From the NCBI GenBank assembly GCA_937893735.1, contig CALBGD010000190.1, positions 1 through 7,040 of the forward strand: a stretch of 7,040 nt of DNA, written 5' to 3'. Shown one piece after another: positions 1 through 7,040 of this stretch. The stretch comes from an uncultured Clostridia bacterium. GTDB lineage: Bacteria; Bacillota; Clostridia; Oscillospirales; Ruminococcaceae. How positions within the stretch are numbered: the first letter of the stretch is position 1; the number at the start of each line of letters is the position of its first letter. The notes below the pieces were generated by a model. The model was given only the letters and a program-made list of their open reading frames with translations, was not told where the DNA came from and made no database searches. The position numbers and the translations under genes were made by a program.

Positions 1-468
<468 letters not shown>

Positions 469-490
469 TCCTGTTTCAGGAAAGCATCTC

Positions 491-517
491 CGGCGGCACC
501 CCGCCGAAAAGGCGGGG
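491..517 (+). promoter_or_regulatory. Two overlapping, mutually exclusive hairpins in the rpoB-rpoC spacer
   Basis: CCCCGCC (499-505) and GGCGGGG (511-517) form a perfect 7-bp GC-only stem around a GAAAA loop. The same CCGCCG bases (501-506) can instead pair with CGGCGG at 491-496 around a CACC loop. The two cannot form together. There is no T-run directly after 517, so a standard intrinsic terminator is unlikely. An RNA processing or stability element between rpoB and rpoC is more plausible. The pairing is seen directly; the role is inference. Confidence 0.6.
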
Positions 518-528
518 AGTTCCGCGTG

Positions 529-539
529 TTTTGATAGAG
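529..539 (+). repeat. 11-base repeat, copy 1 (rpoB-rpoC spacer)
   Basis: TTTTGATAGAG occurs here and again at 4755-4765 in the rpsL-rpsG spacer. Each copy starts after an 11-base gap behind the 3' arm of a candidate hairpin. No function is known to me. It could be chance or a shared RNA processing or binding site. Confidence 0.4.
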
Positions 540-543
540 AAAT

Positions 544-547
544 GAGG
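544..547 (+). promoter_or_regulatory. Ribosome binding site of rpoC
   Basis: GAGG lies seven bases ahead of the TTG at 555, correct spacing for a Shine-Dalgarno sequence. It supports the TTG as the true start, because no in-frame ATG sits nearby upstream and the next in-frame ATG (579) would cut off the conserved N-terminus. Confidence 0.75.
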
Positions 548-554
548 TAAAAAT

Positions 555-3500
555 TTGAGTTACACTGTTTTTGAGTCAATGAAGATCGGACTTGCCTCTC
601 CCGACCAGATCAGAGATTGGTCTTACGGCGAGGTTCACCGTCCTGAAACCATAAACTACCGTACCCAGAAGCCGGAAAAGGAAGGTCTTTTCTGCGAACG
701 TATCTTCGGCCCGCAGAAGGACTGGGAGTGCAACTGCGGAAAGTACAAGAGAGTACGCTATAAGGGCAAGATATGCGACAAGTGCGGCGTTGAAGTCACC
801 CGCGCAAAGGTGAGACGCGAGCGCATGGGTCACATAGAGCTTGCAACTCCTATCTCCCACATCTGGTATTTCAAGGGCACGCCCTCCCGTATCGGTCAGA
901 TACTCGACATCTCCCCGAAGAGACTTGAAGAGGTAATCTACTTCACTAAGTATATCGTTATCGACCCGGGCGAGGCTAAGGAGCTCAGCAAGAACCAGCT
1001 CCTCGAAGAAAAGGAATACGCGAACTTCCGTACCAAGTACGGAAACGACTTCAAGGCAGGCATGGGCGCCGCGGCTATTCAGGAGCTGCTGAAGGAGATC
1101 GACCTCGAGAAGCTCTCCAACGAGCTGAAAGAGGAGCTCGCCGCAACACAGCAGGGTCAGAAGCGCGTAAAGCTGCTCAAGCGCCTTGACGTTGTTGACG
1201 CATTCCTTAAGTCCCACAACCGTCCCGAGTGGATGGTGCTCAACGCTATTCCGGTAATTCCTCCAGATATCCGCCCGATGGTACAGCTCGACGGCGGCAG
1301 ATACGGCGTTTCCGACCTGAACGAGCTTTACAGACGCGTTATCAACAGAAACAACCGTCTGAGAAAGCTGTATGAATACAGCTCCCCTGAGATAATCGTG
1401 AGAAACGAGAAGCGTATGCTCCAGGAAGCGGTTGACGCCCTTATCGACAACGGCAGACACGGCAGACCGTACACCGGCTCCAACAACCGCCCGCTGAAGT
1501 CCCTCTCCGACCTGTTAAAGGGTAAGCAGGGACGTTTCCGTCAGAACCTGCTCGGTAAGCGTGTTGACTACTCCGGACGTTCCGTTATCGTCGTTGGCCC
1601 TGAGCTCAAGATGGATCAGTGCGGTCTCCCGAAGGAGATGGCGCTCGAGCTGTTCAAGCCGTTCGTTCTCAACGATCTGGTAGTTAAGGGCAGCGCCCAG
1701 AACATCAAGCAGGCAAAGAAGATGGTAGAGCGCGCAGACGACAAGGTATGGGATTCCCTGGAGTGCGTTATCAAGGATCACCCCGTGCTCCTCAACCGTG
1801 CGCCTACGCTCCACAGACTTGGTATTCAGGCATTCTCTCCGATTCTCGTTGAGGGTCGTGCAATAAAGCTGCACCCGCTGTGCTGTACCGCGTTCAACGC
1901 GGACTTCGACGGCGACCAGATGGCGGTTCATCTTCCCCTGTCCGCTGAGGCCCAGGAAGAGGCAAGGACTCTCATGCTGGCAGCTAAGAACCTCCTGAAG
2001 CCGTCTGACGGACGCCCTGTTACCGTTCCTACACAGGATATGGTACTTGGTTCCTACTACCTGACCCTCGACAAGCCCGGCGAAAAGGGCGAGGGCAAGG
2101 TGTTCCGCGACGCCAACGAGGCTATTATGGCTTATCAGGACGGCGTTATCTCCATTCATGCCGCTATCAAGGTAAGAGTTACAAAGGATCTCGGCGACAC
2201 CAAGATCACAAAGCTCGTTCCTGCAACAGTCGGACGTATTATCTTCAACGAGCATATCCCGCAGGATCTCGGCTATGTTGACAGAACAGACCCCGAACAC
2301 CAGCTCGATTATGAGATATCCTTCAAGGTAGGCAAGAGCCAGCTCGGTAAGATCATCGACCGCTGCCTGAAGAACCACGGCACGGCTACCACGGCTCAGG
2401 TGCTTGATAAGATCAAGGCTATGGGCTATAAGTACTCCACAAGATCCGGTATCACCGTTGCGGTATGCGACGCTGATATCCCGCCGCAGAAGGCTCAGAT
2501 TCTCGCCGACGCGGACGCAAAGATCGCAAAGCTGAACAAGCAGTTCAACCGCGGCTTCATCTCCGACACCGAGAGAAAGGCTGAGTTCATCAGCATCTGG
2601 AACAAGGCGACCGAAGATGTAGGTAACGCGCTGAACGACAACCTCGATAAGTACAACAACATCTACATGATGGCTGACTCCGGAGCCCGTGGTTCTAAGA
2701 ACCAGATCAGACAGCTCGCCGGAATGAGAGGACTTATCGCGAACACCTCCGGTGCGACCATCGAGATGCCTATCAGGGCTAACTACCGTGAAGGTCTGAA
2801 CATTCTGGAATACTTCATCTCCTCCCGAGGCGCCCGTAAGGGTCTGGCGGATACCGCGCTGAGAACCGCGGACTCCGGCTATCTGACAAGACGACTGGTC
2901 GACGTATCTCAGGAAGTTATTATCCGCGAGGAGGACTGCGGCACCACCAACGGTATCGACGTTTACGAGATACGCGAGGGCAAGGAGCTTGTAGAGCCGC
3001 TGAGCGAGCGTCTTGTAGGACGCTACCTGTCCGAGGATTTCAAGGACAAGGACGGCAACGTGCTCGTTTCCAAGGATAAGCTGATGAACGATCAGGACGC
3101 TGCAAAGATCGTTAAGTGCGAGCCTGAAAAGGTAAAGGTACGCTCCGTGCTTACCTGCGGACTTAAGAACGGCGTCTGCGCTCACTGCTACGGCGCTTCT
3201 CTGGCTAACGGTCAGCTCATCAATATCGGCGAGGCAGTAGGTATCATCGCGGCGCAGTCCATCGGTGAGCCTGGTACCCAGCTTACGATGAGAACGTTCC
3301 ATACCGGCGGTATCGCTTCCGCAGAGGATATCACACAGGGTCTTCCGCGAGTAGAGGAACTTTTCGAGAGCCGCCGTCCGAAGAACGCGGCTATCATCAC
3401 CAAGGTCTCCGGTAAGGTTCGCTACGAGGAGATCAAGAAGACAAGACACGCTATCATCACTCAGGCTGACGGCACGGAAGAGGCTTATGCAGTTCCGTTC

Positions 3501-4121
3501 GGTTACAGACCCAAGGTTTACGACGGAGACACCGTTGTTGCCGGCGACGCTCTGACTGAGGGTTCCATCAACCCACACGACGTTCTGGAGGTCAAGGGCG
3601 AAGAGGCAGTTCAGAACTACATCATCGCCGAGGTTCAGAAGGTTTACCGCTTACAGGGTGTTGATATCAACGATAAGCATATCGAGGTCATCGTTCGCCA
3701 GATGATGAGAAAGATCAGGATAACTGATCCGGGCGACAGCTATCTGCTTCCCGGCTCCATCATCGGCAAGAACGAGCTGACAGAGGTCTGCGAGGAGATC
3801 CAGAACCGCATTGACGCGGGCGAGATAGGTCTCAGAATGCCGCAGACTGAGGCAGTGCTCCTCGGTATCACAAAGGCTTCACTGGCAACGGACAGCTTCC
3901 TGTCGGCGGCTTCCTTCCAGGAGACCACAAGAGTTCTCACGGACGCTGCTATACGCGGCAAGATCGACCCGCTGCTCGGTCTGAAGGAGAACGTAATCAT
4001 CGGTAAGCTCATTCCTGCCGGAACCGGTCTATTCGCTGAAGAGCGCGAGGCTGAGAAGGCTGCTGCGGCTGCCGCTGCGGCAGAGGCTGAGAATGCTTCT
4101 TCTGATGAAACTGTTGGCTAA
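555..4121 (+). CDS. rpoC: DNA-directed RNA polymerase subunit beta' (complete, TTG start)
   Basis: The 1188-residue beta' subunit carries the catalytic Mg-binding loop of RNA polymerase and, with RpoB, forms the DNA cleft and clamp. Landmarks in order: N-terminal zinc site with Cys59, Cys61, Cys74 and Cys77; clamp helices around 257-300; switch region with [20 protein letters not shown] near 322-341; the universal active-site loop [10 protein letters not shown] at 448-457 (Asp450, Asp452, Asp454 bind Mg); bridge helix about 754-786 (GLADTAL...YLTRRLVDV); second zinc site with Cys795, Cys868, Cys875 and Cys878; trigger loop from about 900 with [10 protein letters not shown], whose His916 matches the catalytic histidine. 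No large insertion splits the trigger loop, as in Gram-positives; length is close to the 1199 of Bacillus. The bridge-helix start reads SSRGARKG where I expect SSHGARKG or STHGARKG (Arg758, codon CGA). The protein ends in an alanine-rich acidic tail with eight Ala in a row. Start chosen from GAGG spacing and the conserved [15 protein letters not shown] beginning. It is probably co-transcribed with rpoB. Confidence 0.99.
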   Translation: MSYTVFESMKIGLASPDQIRDWSYGEVHRPETINYRTQKPEKEGLFCERIFGPQKDWECNCGKYKRVRYKGKICDKCGVEVTRAKVRRERMGHIELATPISHIWYFKGTPSRIGQILDISPKRLEEVIYFTKYIVIDPGEAKELSKNQLLEEKEYANFRTKYGNDFKAGMGAAAIQELLKEIDLEKLSNELKEELAATQQGQKRVKLLKRLDVVDAFLKSHNRPEWMVLNAIPVIPPDIRPMVQLDGGRYGVSDLNELYRRVINRNNRLRKLYEYSSPEIIVRNEKRMLQEAVDALIDNGRHGRPYTGSNNRPLKSLSDLLKGKQGRFRQNLLGKRVDYSGRSVIVVGPELKMDQCGLPKEMALELFKPFVLNDLVVKGSAQNIKQAKKMVERADDKVWDSLECVIKDHPVLLNRAPTLHRLGIQAFSPILVEGRAIKLHPLCCTAFNADFDGDQMAVHLPLSAEAQEEARTLMLAAKNLLKPSDGRPVTVPTQDMVLGSYYLTLDKPGEKGEGKVFRDANEAIMAYQDGVISIHAAIKVRVTKDLGDTKITKLVPATVGRIIFNEHIPQDLGYVDRTDPEHQLDYEISFKVGKSQLGKIIDRCLKNHGTATTAQVLDKIKAMGYKYSTRSGITVAVCDADIPPQKAQILADADAKIAKLNKQFNRGFISDTERKAEFISIWNKATEDVGNALNDNLDKYNNIYMMADSGARGSKNQIRQLAGMRGLIANTSGATIEMPIRANYREGLNILEYFISSRGARKGLADTALRTADSGYLTRRLVDVSQEVIIREEDCGTTNGIDVYEIREGKELVEPLSERLVGRYLSEDFKDKDGNVLVSKDKLMNDQDAAKIVKCEPEKVKVRSVLTCGLKNGVCAHCYGASLANGQLINIGEAVGIIAAQSIGEPGTQLTMRTFHTGGIASAEDITQGLPRVEELFESRRPKNAAIITKVSGKVRYEEIKKTRHAIITQADGTEEAYAVPFGYRPKVYDGDTVVAGDALTEGSINPHDVLEVKGEEAVQNYIIAEVQKVYRLQGVDINDKHIEVIVRQMMRKIRITDPGDSYLLPGSIIGKNELTEVCEEIQNRIDAGEIGLRMPQTEAVLLGITKASLATDSFLSAASFQETTRVLTDAAIRGKIDPLLGLKENVIIGKLIPAGTGLFAEEREAEKAAAAAAAAEAENASSDETVG

Positions 4122-4153
4122 AATGCACAAAAACCAGCAGCTATGATTTAACT

Positions 4154-4212
4154 ATAACGGTGTTTGCTACAAAGTTTCGCTGAAGCTCTTGACAAACACC
4201 GTTATTTGCTTT
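4154..4212 (+). terminator. Candidate terminator or attenuator after rpoC
   Basis: ATAACGGTGTTTG (4154-4166) and CAAACACCGTTAT (4193-4205) are a perfect 13-bp inverted repeat. The 26-base interior can form its own small stem (4173-4178 with 4182-4187, one G-T pair, 3-base loop), so the whole folds into one long interrupted hairpin. The downstream strand is T-rich but not a clean run (TTATTTGCTTT, including the end of the stem), so termination may be partial and allow rpoBC read-through into the str genes. It starts 32 bases after the rpoC stop. The 3' arm overlaps the -35 box of the promoter below. A regulatory operator is an alternative reading. Confidence 0.55.
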
Positions 4213-4217
4213 AAAAT
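4189..4217 (+). promoter_or_regulatory. Housekeeping-sigma promoter of the rpsL-rpsG-fusA operon
   Basis: A perfect -35 box TTGACA (4189-4194) is followed by exactly 17 bases and then TAAAAT (4212-4217), five of six matches to the -10 consensus. The surrounding sequence is AT-rich. The predicted transcript start is near 4224, giving an rpsL leader of about 70 bases that is A-rich and apparently unstructured. Position, strength and orientation all fit the main str operon promoter. The -35 box lies inside the terminator hairpin's 3' side. Start site is predicted, not measured. Confidence 0.8.
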
Positions 4218-4282
4218 ATATAAATGTGTGTGAGTATATTTTCGTAAACTGCCGGAAAAATACAAACAGACAAAAATTTATT

Positions 4283-4290
4283 GGAGGTGA
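4283..4290 (+). promoter_or_regulatory. Ribosome binding site of rpsL
   Basis: GGAGGTGA is an eight-base match to the 16S rRNA 3' end, with the GGAGG core seven bases ahead of the ATG at 4295. It sets the start and rules out the longer in-frame opening from the GTG at 4226, which has no such site. Confidence 0.9.
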
Positions 4291-4294
4291 AATA

Positions 4295-4720
4295 ATGCCT
4301 ACGTTTAATCAGCTTGTCCGCAAGGGACGTGAGGTTTCTGAGAAGAAATCCAAGGCTCCTGCACTTCAGAAGGGCATGAATACTCTGCACAAGCAGCAGA
4401 TCGACCAGTCTTCTCCCCAGAAGAGAGGCGTTTGCACAGCAGTTCGTACCCAGACCCCTAAGAAGCCGAACTCCGCAATGAGAAAGGTTGCCAGAGTTAA
4501 GCTTTCCAACGGTTATGAAGTTACAGCTTATATTCCCGGTATCGGACACAAACTGCAGGAACACTCCGTTGTTCTGATCCGCGGCGGCCGTGTTAAGGAC
4601 CTTCCTGGTGTGCGTTACCACATCATCAGAGGTACACTCGACGCTCAGGGTGTAGACAAGAGAATGCAGGGACGCTCCAAGTATGGTGCTAAGCGTCCGA
4701 AGGCTGGAAAGAAAGCGTAA
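4295..4720 (+). CDS. rpsL: 30S ribosomal protein S12 (complete)
   Basis: The 141-residue S12 protein sits at the decoding centre of the small subunit, where it helps check codon-anticodon pairing and contacts EF-G. It begins [12 protein letters not shown], carries [10 protein letters not shown] (39-48), TPKKPNS (54-60) and ends with the basic [16 protein letters not shown]. The two lysines where streptomycin-resistance changes arise in Bacillus, Lys56 and Lys101, are both wild type, so no classical rpsL resistance allele is present. Asp102 in GGRVKDLPG is the residue that is methylthiolated by RimO in some bacteria. Lys86 in GHKLQEHS replaces the Asn I remember as near-universal. It is the first gene after the str promoter and is followed by rpsG after 147 bases. 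Length is normal for a Firmicute. The start is fixed by the GGAGGTGA site and the conserved N-terminus. Confidence 0.99.
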   Translation: MPTFNQLVRKGREVSEKKSKAPALQKGMNTLHKQQIDQSSPQKRGVCTAVRTQTPKKPNSAMRKVARVKLSNGYEVTAYIPGIGHKLQEHSVVLIRGGRVKDLPGVRYHIIRGTLDAQGVDKRMQGRSKYGAKRPKAGKKA

Positions 4721-4754
4721 TTTCTGACTTAATAGCTGTCAGACAAGGCATTAT

Positions 4755-4765
4755 TTTTGATAGAG
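4755..4765 (+). repeat. 11-base repeat, copy 2 (rpsL-rpsG spacer)
   Basis: This is the second copy of TTTTGATAGAG (see 529-539), again 11 bases after a hairpin arm (GTCAGA ending at 4743). It lies in the loop of the longer-range GGCATT/AATGCC pair. Confidence 0.4.
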
Positions 4766-4830
4766 CCTCTGTTTGGACGGCGGAAGGTCAATGCCACGCC
4801 AGAATGGTATGGTTTTTATGCTTTCGAGTA

Positions 4831-4860
4831 CCTATGATTTTCATTTCGTATGAAGGAGGG
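4831..4860 (+). promoter_or_regulatory. rpsG ribosome binding site inside a hairpin
   Basis: AAGGAGGG (4853-4860) is a very strong Shine-Dalgarno sequence ending seven bases ahead of the GTG at 4868. TTTTCAT (4838-4844) can pair with ATGAAGG (4850-4856, two G-T pairs) around TTCGT, and CCT (4831-4833) can then pair with AGG (4857-4859) across a four-base bulge. Together these would hide most of the site. The ATG at 4850 overlaps the Shine-Dalgarno sequence and is therefore not the start. Confidence 0.6.
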
Positions 4861-4867
4861 AAGTAAA

Positions 4868-5338
4868 GTGCCAAGAAGAGGTAATGTTCCGAAGCGTGAG
4901 GTTCTTCCGGATCCTGTGTACGGCTCTGAGCTCGTAACAAGACTGGTAAACAATATCATGCTCGACGGAAAGAAGGGCGTAGCCCAGAAGATCGTATACG
5001 GCGCATTTGAGATCGTTGCTGAAAAGACCGGCAAGGATGCTCTGGAAGCTTTCGAGGAGGCAATGGAGAACATCATGCCGCAGCTCGAGGTAAAGGCTCG
5101 CCGTGTCGGCGGTGCAACCTACCAGGTTCCTATGGAGGTTCGCCCCGAGAGAAGACGCACACTCGGCCTGAGATGGATAACCACATACAGCCGTGCTCGT
5201 AACGAAAAGACAATGAAGGAAAGACTTGCAAACGAGATCCTTGACGCACTCAATGGTCAGGGCGGCGCTTGCAAGAAGCGTGACGATACTCATAAGATGG
5301 CTGAAGCTAACAAGGCTTTCGCACATTATAAGTGGTAA
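4868..5338 (+). CDS. rpsG: 30S ribosomal protein S7 (complete, GTG start)
   Basis: S7 is a primary binder of the 3' major domain of 16S rRNA, organises the head of the 30S subunit and lines the E site. The 156 residues equal the usual bacterial length. It begins [20 protein letters not shown], carries the [13 protein letters not shown] block (28-40), the beta-hairpin with [11 protein letters not shown] (78-88), the [12 protein letters not shown] block (92-103), and ends in FAHYKW as in Bacillus. The start is the GTG at 4868, because the earlier in-frame ATG (4850) lies on the ribosome binding site and would add six residues before the conserved MPRRG. In E. coli S7 is the autogenous repressor of its own operon; the long structured spacer upstream makes that worth testing here. 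The gene is the second of the str operon and is followed by fusA after 63 bases. Confidence 0.99.
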   Translation: MPRRGNVPKREVLPDPVYGSELVTRLVNNIMLDGKKGVAQKIVYGAFEIVAEKTGKDALEAFEEAMENIMPQLEVKARRVGGATYQVPMEVRPERRRTLGLRWITTYSRARNEKTMKERLANEILDALNGQGGACKKRDDTHKMAEANKAFAHYKW

Positions 5339-5353
5339 TCAGAAACAGATGAC

Positions 5354-5379
5354 TTATCCGGGGCTAAAACCCCGGGTAA
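5354..5379 (+). promoter_or_regulatory. Strong hairpin between rpsG and fusA
   Basis: TTATCCGGGG (5354-5363) pairs with CCCCGGGTAA (5370-5379) over 10 bp, with one G-T pair, around a CTAAAA loop. No T-run follows, so read-through into fusA is expected. It may set relative S7/EF-G message stability or act as a weak pause site. The pairing is plain; the role is inferred. Confidence 0.65.
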
Positions 5380-5400
5380 TTCCAGAATTACGGAGGAATT
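5376..5400 (+). promoter_or_regulatory. fusA ribosome binding site with competing palindrome
   Basis: GGAGG (5392-5396) lies five bases ahead of the fusA ATG at 5402. Directly before it, GTAATTC and GAATTAC (5376-5382, 5385-5391) form a palindrome that shares bases 5376-5379 with the upstream hairpin. In addition AATTCC (5378-5383) can pair with GGAATT (5395-5400), covering the end of the Shine-Dalgarno sequence. The three folds exclude one another in part. Confidence 0.6.
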
Positions 5401-5401
5401 T

Positions 5402-7040
5402 ATGAAAAGAGACGTATCTCTCGAAATGACCCGTAATATTGGTATCATGGCGCACATCGACGCAGGTAAGACAACTACCACAGAGCGTATCCTGTTCTAC
5501 ACTGGTGTAAACCACAAGATCGGTGAAACTCACGATGGTACTGCTACGATGGACTGGATGGCTCAGGAGCAGGAAAGAGGTATCACAATTACTTCTGCCG
5601 CTACAACAGCTTTCTGGAAGGGCCACAGAATCAATATTATCGATACCCCTGGTCACGTTGACTTCACCGTTGAAGTTCAGCGTTCCCTGAGAGTTCTTGA
5701 CGGTTCCGTAACTGTTTTCTGTGCAAAGGGCGGCGTAGAGCCTCAGTCAGAAACAGTATGGCGTCAGGCAGATGAATACCATGTACCCAGAATGGCTTAT
5801 GTCAACAAGATGGATATCATGGGCGCAGACTTCTACAACGTAGTACAGATGATGCACGACAGACTCAAGTGCAACGCTGTTCCGATCCAGCTCCCTATCG
5901 GTTCTGAGGCGGACTTCAGAGGAATCATCGACCTCGTTGAGATGAAGGCTGATATTTACTACGATGATATGGGTAAGGATATGCGCGTTGAGGATATCCC
6001 TGCCGATATGATGGACAAGGCTAAGGAGTACAGACAGAACCTTCTCGAGAAGGTAGCTGAGCTGGACGACGCGCTGATGGAGAGATACTTCGAGACCGAG
6101 GGTGAAGACTTTACCATTGAGGAGATCAAGGCTGCCATCAGAAAGGGTACTATCGAGAACAGATTCGTTCCCGTTACCTGCGGTACTTCTTACAGAAACA
6201 AGGGCGTTCAGAAGCTTCTCGACGCTGTTGTTGACTATATGCCTTCTCCTCTCGACATTCCTTCCATCAAGGGTATCGACCCTGAGACCGGCGAGGAAGT
6301 TGAAAGACACGCTGGCGATGATCAGCCGTTCTCCGCGCTTGCATTCAAGATCGCTACCGACCCGTTCGTTGGTAAGCTCTGCTTCTTCAGAGTTTACTCC
6401 GGTTACGTTGAGGCTGGTACAAGCGTTCTGAACGCAACTAAGGACAAGACTGAGCGTATGGGCCGTATCCTGCTGATGCATGCCAACCATCGTGAAGATC
6501 TGGAAACCGTATATTCCGGTGATATTGCCGCTGCCGTGGGCCTGAAGAACACCACCACCGGTGATACGCTCTGCGATGAGAACCACCCTGTTATCCTTGA
6601 GTCCATGGAGTTCCCGGAGCCGGTTATCGACCTCGCTATCGAGCCCAAGACCAAGGCTGGCCAGGAAAAGATGGCTATCGCACTCGCAAAGCTTGCTGAA
6701 GAAGACCCGACATTCAAGACCTGGACAAACCAGGAGACTGGTCAGACCATCATCGCTGGTATGGGTGAGCTCCACCTCGATATCATCGTTGACAGACTTC
6801 TCCGTGAGTTCAAGGTTGAGGCTAACGTCGGCGCTCCTCAGGTTGCTTACAAGGAGACCATCACCGGTACAGCAGACATCGACATGAAGTACAAGCGTCA
6901 GTCTGGTGGTTCCGGTCAGTACGGTCACGTTAAGATAAAGGTAGAGCCGAACGAGTCCGGTAAGGGCTACGAGTTCAGCAACGACGTTGTCGGCGGTTCT
7001 ATCCCGAAGGAGTTCATCCCTGCTGTTGATGCAGGTATCC
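5402..7040 (+). CDS. fusA: Translation elongation factor G (partial, 3' end outside window)
   Basis: EF-G is the GTPase that drives translocation of tRNA and mRNA and, with ribosome recycling factor, splits ribosomes. 546 of roughly 690-700 residues are present. The G domain shows AHIDAGKT (17-24, P-loop), RGITI (59-63, switch I), DTPGH (81-85, with catalytic His85) and NKMD (135-138, guanine specificity). The G5 region reads [10 protein letters not shown] instead of the commoner CGSAFKNKGV, a change I associate with clostridial EF-G. Domain II starts near residue 309 (PFSALAFK), domain III includes [18 protein letters not shown] (453-470), and domain IV starts near 479 and is cut at the window edge after [13 protein letters not shown]. 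The tip of domain IV and domain V are not seen. Starts at ATG 5402, five bases after GGAGG. Position directly after rpsG identifies it as the main str operon EF-G rather than a paralogue; tuf may follow outside the window. Confidence 0.99.
   Translation, partial: MKRDVSLEMTRNIGIMAHIDAGKTTTTERILFYTGVNHKIGETHDGTATMDWMAQEQERGITITSAATTAFWKGHRINIIDTPGHVDFTVEVQRSLRVLDGSVTVFCAKGGVEPQSETVWRQADEYHVPRMAYVNKMDIMGADFYNVVQMMHDRLKCNAVPIQLPIGSEADFRGIIDLVEMKADIYYDDMGKDMRVEDIPADMMDKAKEYRQNLLEKVAELDDALMERYFETEGEDFTIEEIKAAIRKGTIENRFVPVTCGTSYRNKGVQKLLDAVVDYMPSPLDIPSIKGIDPETGEEVERHAGDDQPFSALAFKIATDPFVGKLCFFRVYSGYVEAGTSVLNATKDKTERMGRILLMHANHREDLETVYSGDIAAAVGLKNTTTGDTLCDENHPVILESMEFPEPVIDLAIEPKTKAGQEKMAIALAKLAEEDPTFKTWTNQETGQTIIAGMGELHLDIIVDRLLREFKVEANVGAPQVAYKETITGTADIDMKYKRQSGGSGQYGHVKIKVEPNESGKGYEFSNDVVGGSIPKEFIPAVDAGI

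Larger units (their letters stand above)
4721..4867 (+). other. Long rpsL-rpsG intercistronic spacer, possible S7 feedback site
   Basis: No gene is visible in these 147 bases. I see candidate RNA structure: TCTGAC (4723-4728) with GTCAGA (4738-4743); a longer-range pair GGCATT (4747-4752) with AATGCC (4790-4795); and a hairpin over the rpsG Shine-Dalgarno sequence. In Escherichia coli, excess S7 binds the rpsL-rpsG spacer of the str mRNA and represses translation. A similar role here is inference from position and structure only; I did not recognise a 16S-like S7 binding motif. There is no convincing promoter: TATGAT at 4833 lacks a matching -35 box. Confidence 0.4.

Noticed and set aside
576..1460. 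A 294-codon minus-strand frame inside the 5' part of rpoC
   Set aside because: Shadow of rpoC; it lacks any family resemblance or start signals.
1515..3578. A 687-codon open frame on the minus strand inside rpoC
   Set aside because: It lies wholly opposite a certain gene, has no recognisable domain, is leucine/valine/serine-rich as expected from reversed rpoC codons, and has no visible ribosome binding logic. Long antisense frames are common opposite genes with strong codon bias.
4224..4247. A seven-codon ATG frame (MCVSIFS) exactly at the predicted str transcript start
   Set aside because: It could be a leaderless mini-peptide, but there is no ribosome binding site, no repeated regulatory codons and no attenuator after it. 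Chance is the simpler explanation.
4226..4294. An in-frame upstream extension of rpsL from GTG 4226
   Set aside because: The extra residues are not part of any S12 I know, GTG 4226 has no Shine-Dalgarno sequence, and GGAGGTGA is placed for the ATG at 4295.
4810..4838. Possible internal promoter ahead of rpsG (TATGAT at 4833-4838)
   Set aside because: No -35 box at 16-18 bases upstream (TGGTTT at best) and no extended -10 TG.
4141..4840. Shared 9-mer CTATGATTT at 4141-4149 and 4832-4840
   Set aside because: A 9-base match between two AT-rich spacers of this size is not far from chance, and its position relative to other signals differs.
5747..6928. A 393-codon minus-strand frame inside fusA
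   Set aside because: Same reasoning: a codon-bias shadow of EF-G, with no domain and no upstream signals.

Overview
The window carries the 3' part of the rpoB-rpoC transcription unit followed by the first three genes of the str operon, all on the + strand: the rpoB 3' end (1-468), rpoC (555-4121, complete), rpsL (4295-4720, complete), rpsG (4868-5338, complete) and the 5' part of fusA (5402-7040, running off the end). The host is most likely a Gram-positive clostridial bacterium. Support for this: rpoC has no large lineage insertion in its trigger loop (unlike Proteobacteria), the RpoB C-terminus ends in a long acidic tail, Shine-Dalgarno sequences are strong GGAGG types, and the protein wording resembles Ruminococcus/Oscillospiraceae sequences as I remember them. 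The base composition looks moderate rather than low-GC. The family-level assignment is from memory, not from a search.

Layout. 1-554: the RpoB C-terminus, then an 86-base spacer with two overlapping GC-rich hairpins, then the rpoC Shine-Dalgarno sequence and a TTG start. 555-4121: RpoC with all expected landmarks. 4122-4294: a 172-base spacer with a 13-bp perfect inverted repeat (a candidate rpoBC terminator or attenuator). Its 3' arm overlaps the -35 box of a near-consensus housekeeping promoter that would drive rpsL-rpsG-fusA. No gene lies here, so the L7Ae-like protein gene (ybxF/rplGB) found at this spot in Bacillus is missing. 4295-5338: S12 and S7, separated by an unusually roomy 147-base spacer with candidate structure, including a hairpin that covers the rpsG Shine-Dalgarno sequence. 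5339-5401: a strong hairpin and a competing palindrome just ahead of fusA. 5402-7040: EF-G up to the middle of domain IV.

How the genes work together. RpoB and RpoC are the two large subunits that form the RNA polymerase active-site cleft. S12 and S7 are 30S ribosomal proteins: S12 acts at the decoding centre and S7 organises the 3' major (head) domain of 16S rRNA. EF-G is the translocase GTPase that moves tRNA and mRNA past those proteins. Making them together couples transcription and translation capacity to growth.

I found no mobile element, CRISPR array, RNA gene or new multi-gene system. All five genes are ordinary core genes. The interesting material is in the four spacers (the terminator/promoter overlap, mutually exclusive hairpins, a shared 11-mer placed identically after two hairpins) and in a few unusual residues. 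The long antisense reading frames are best explained as codon-bias shadows.
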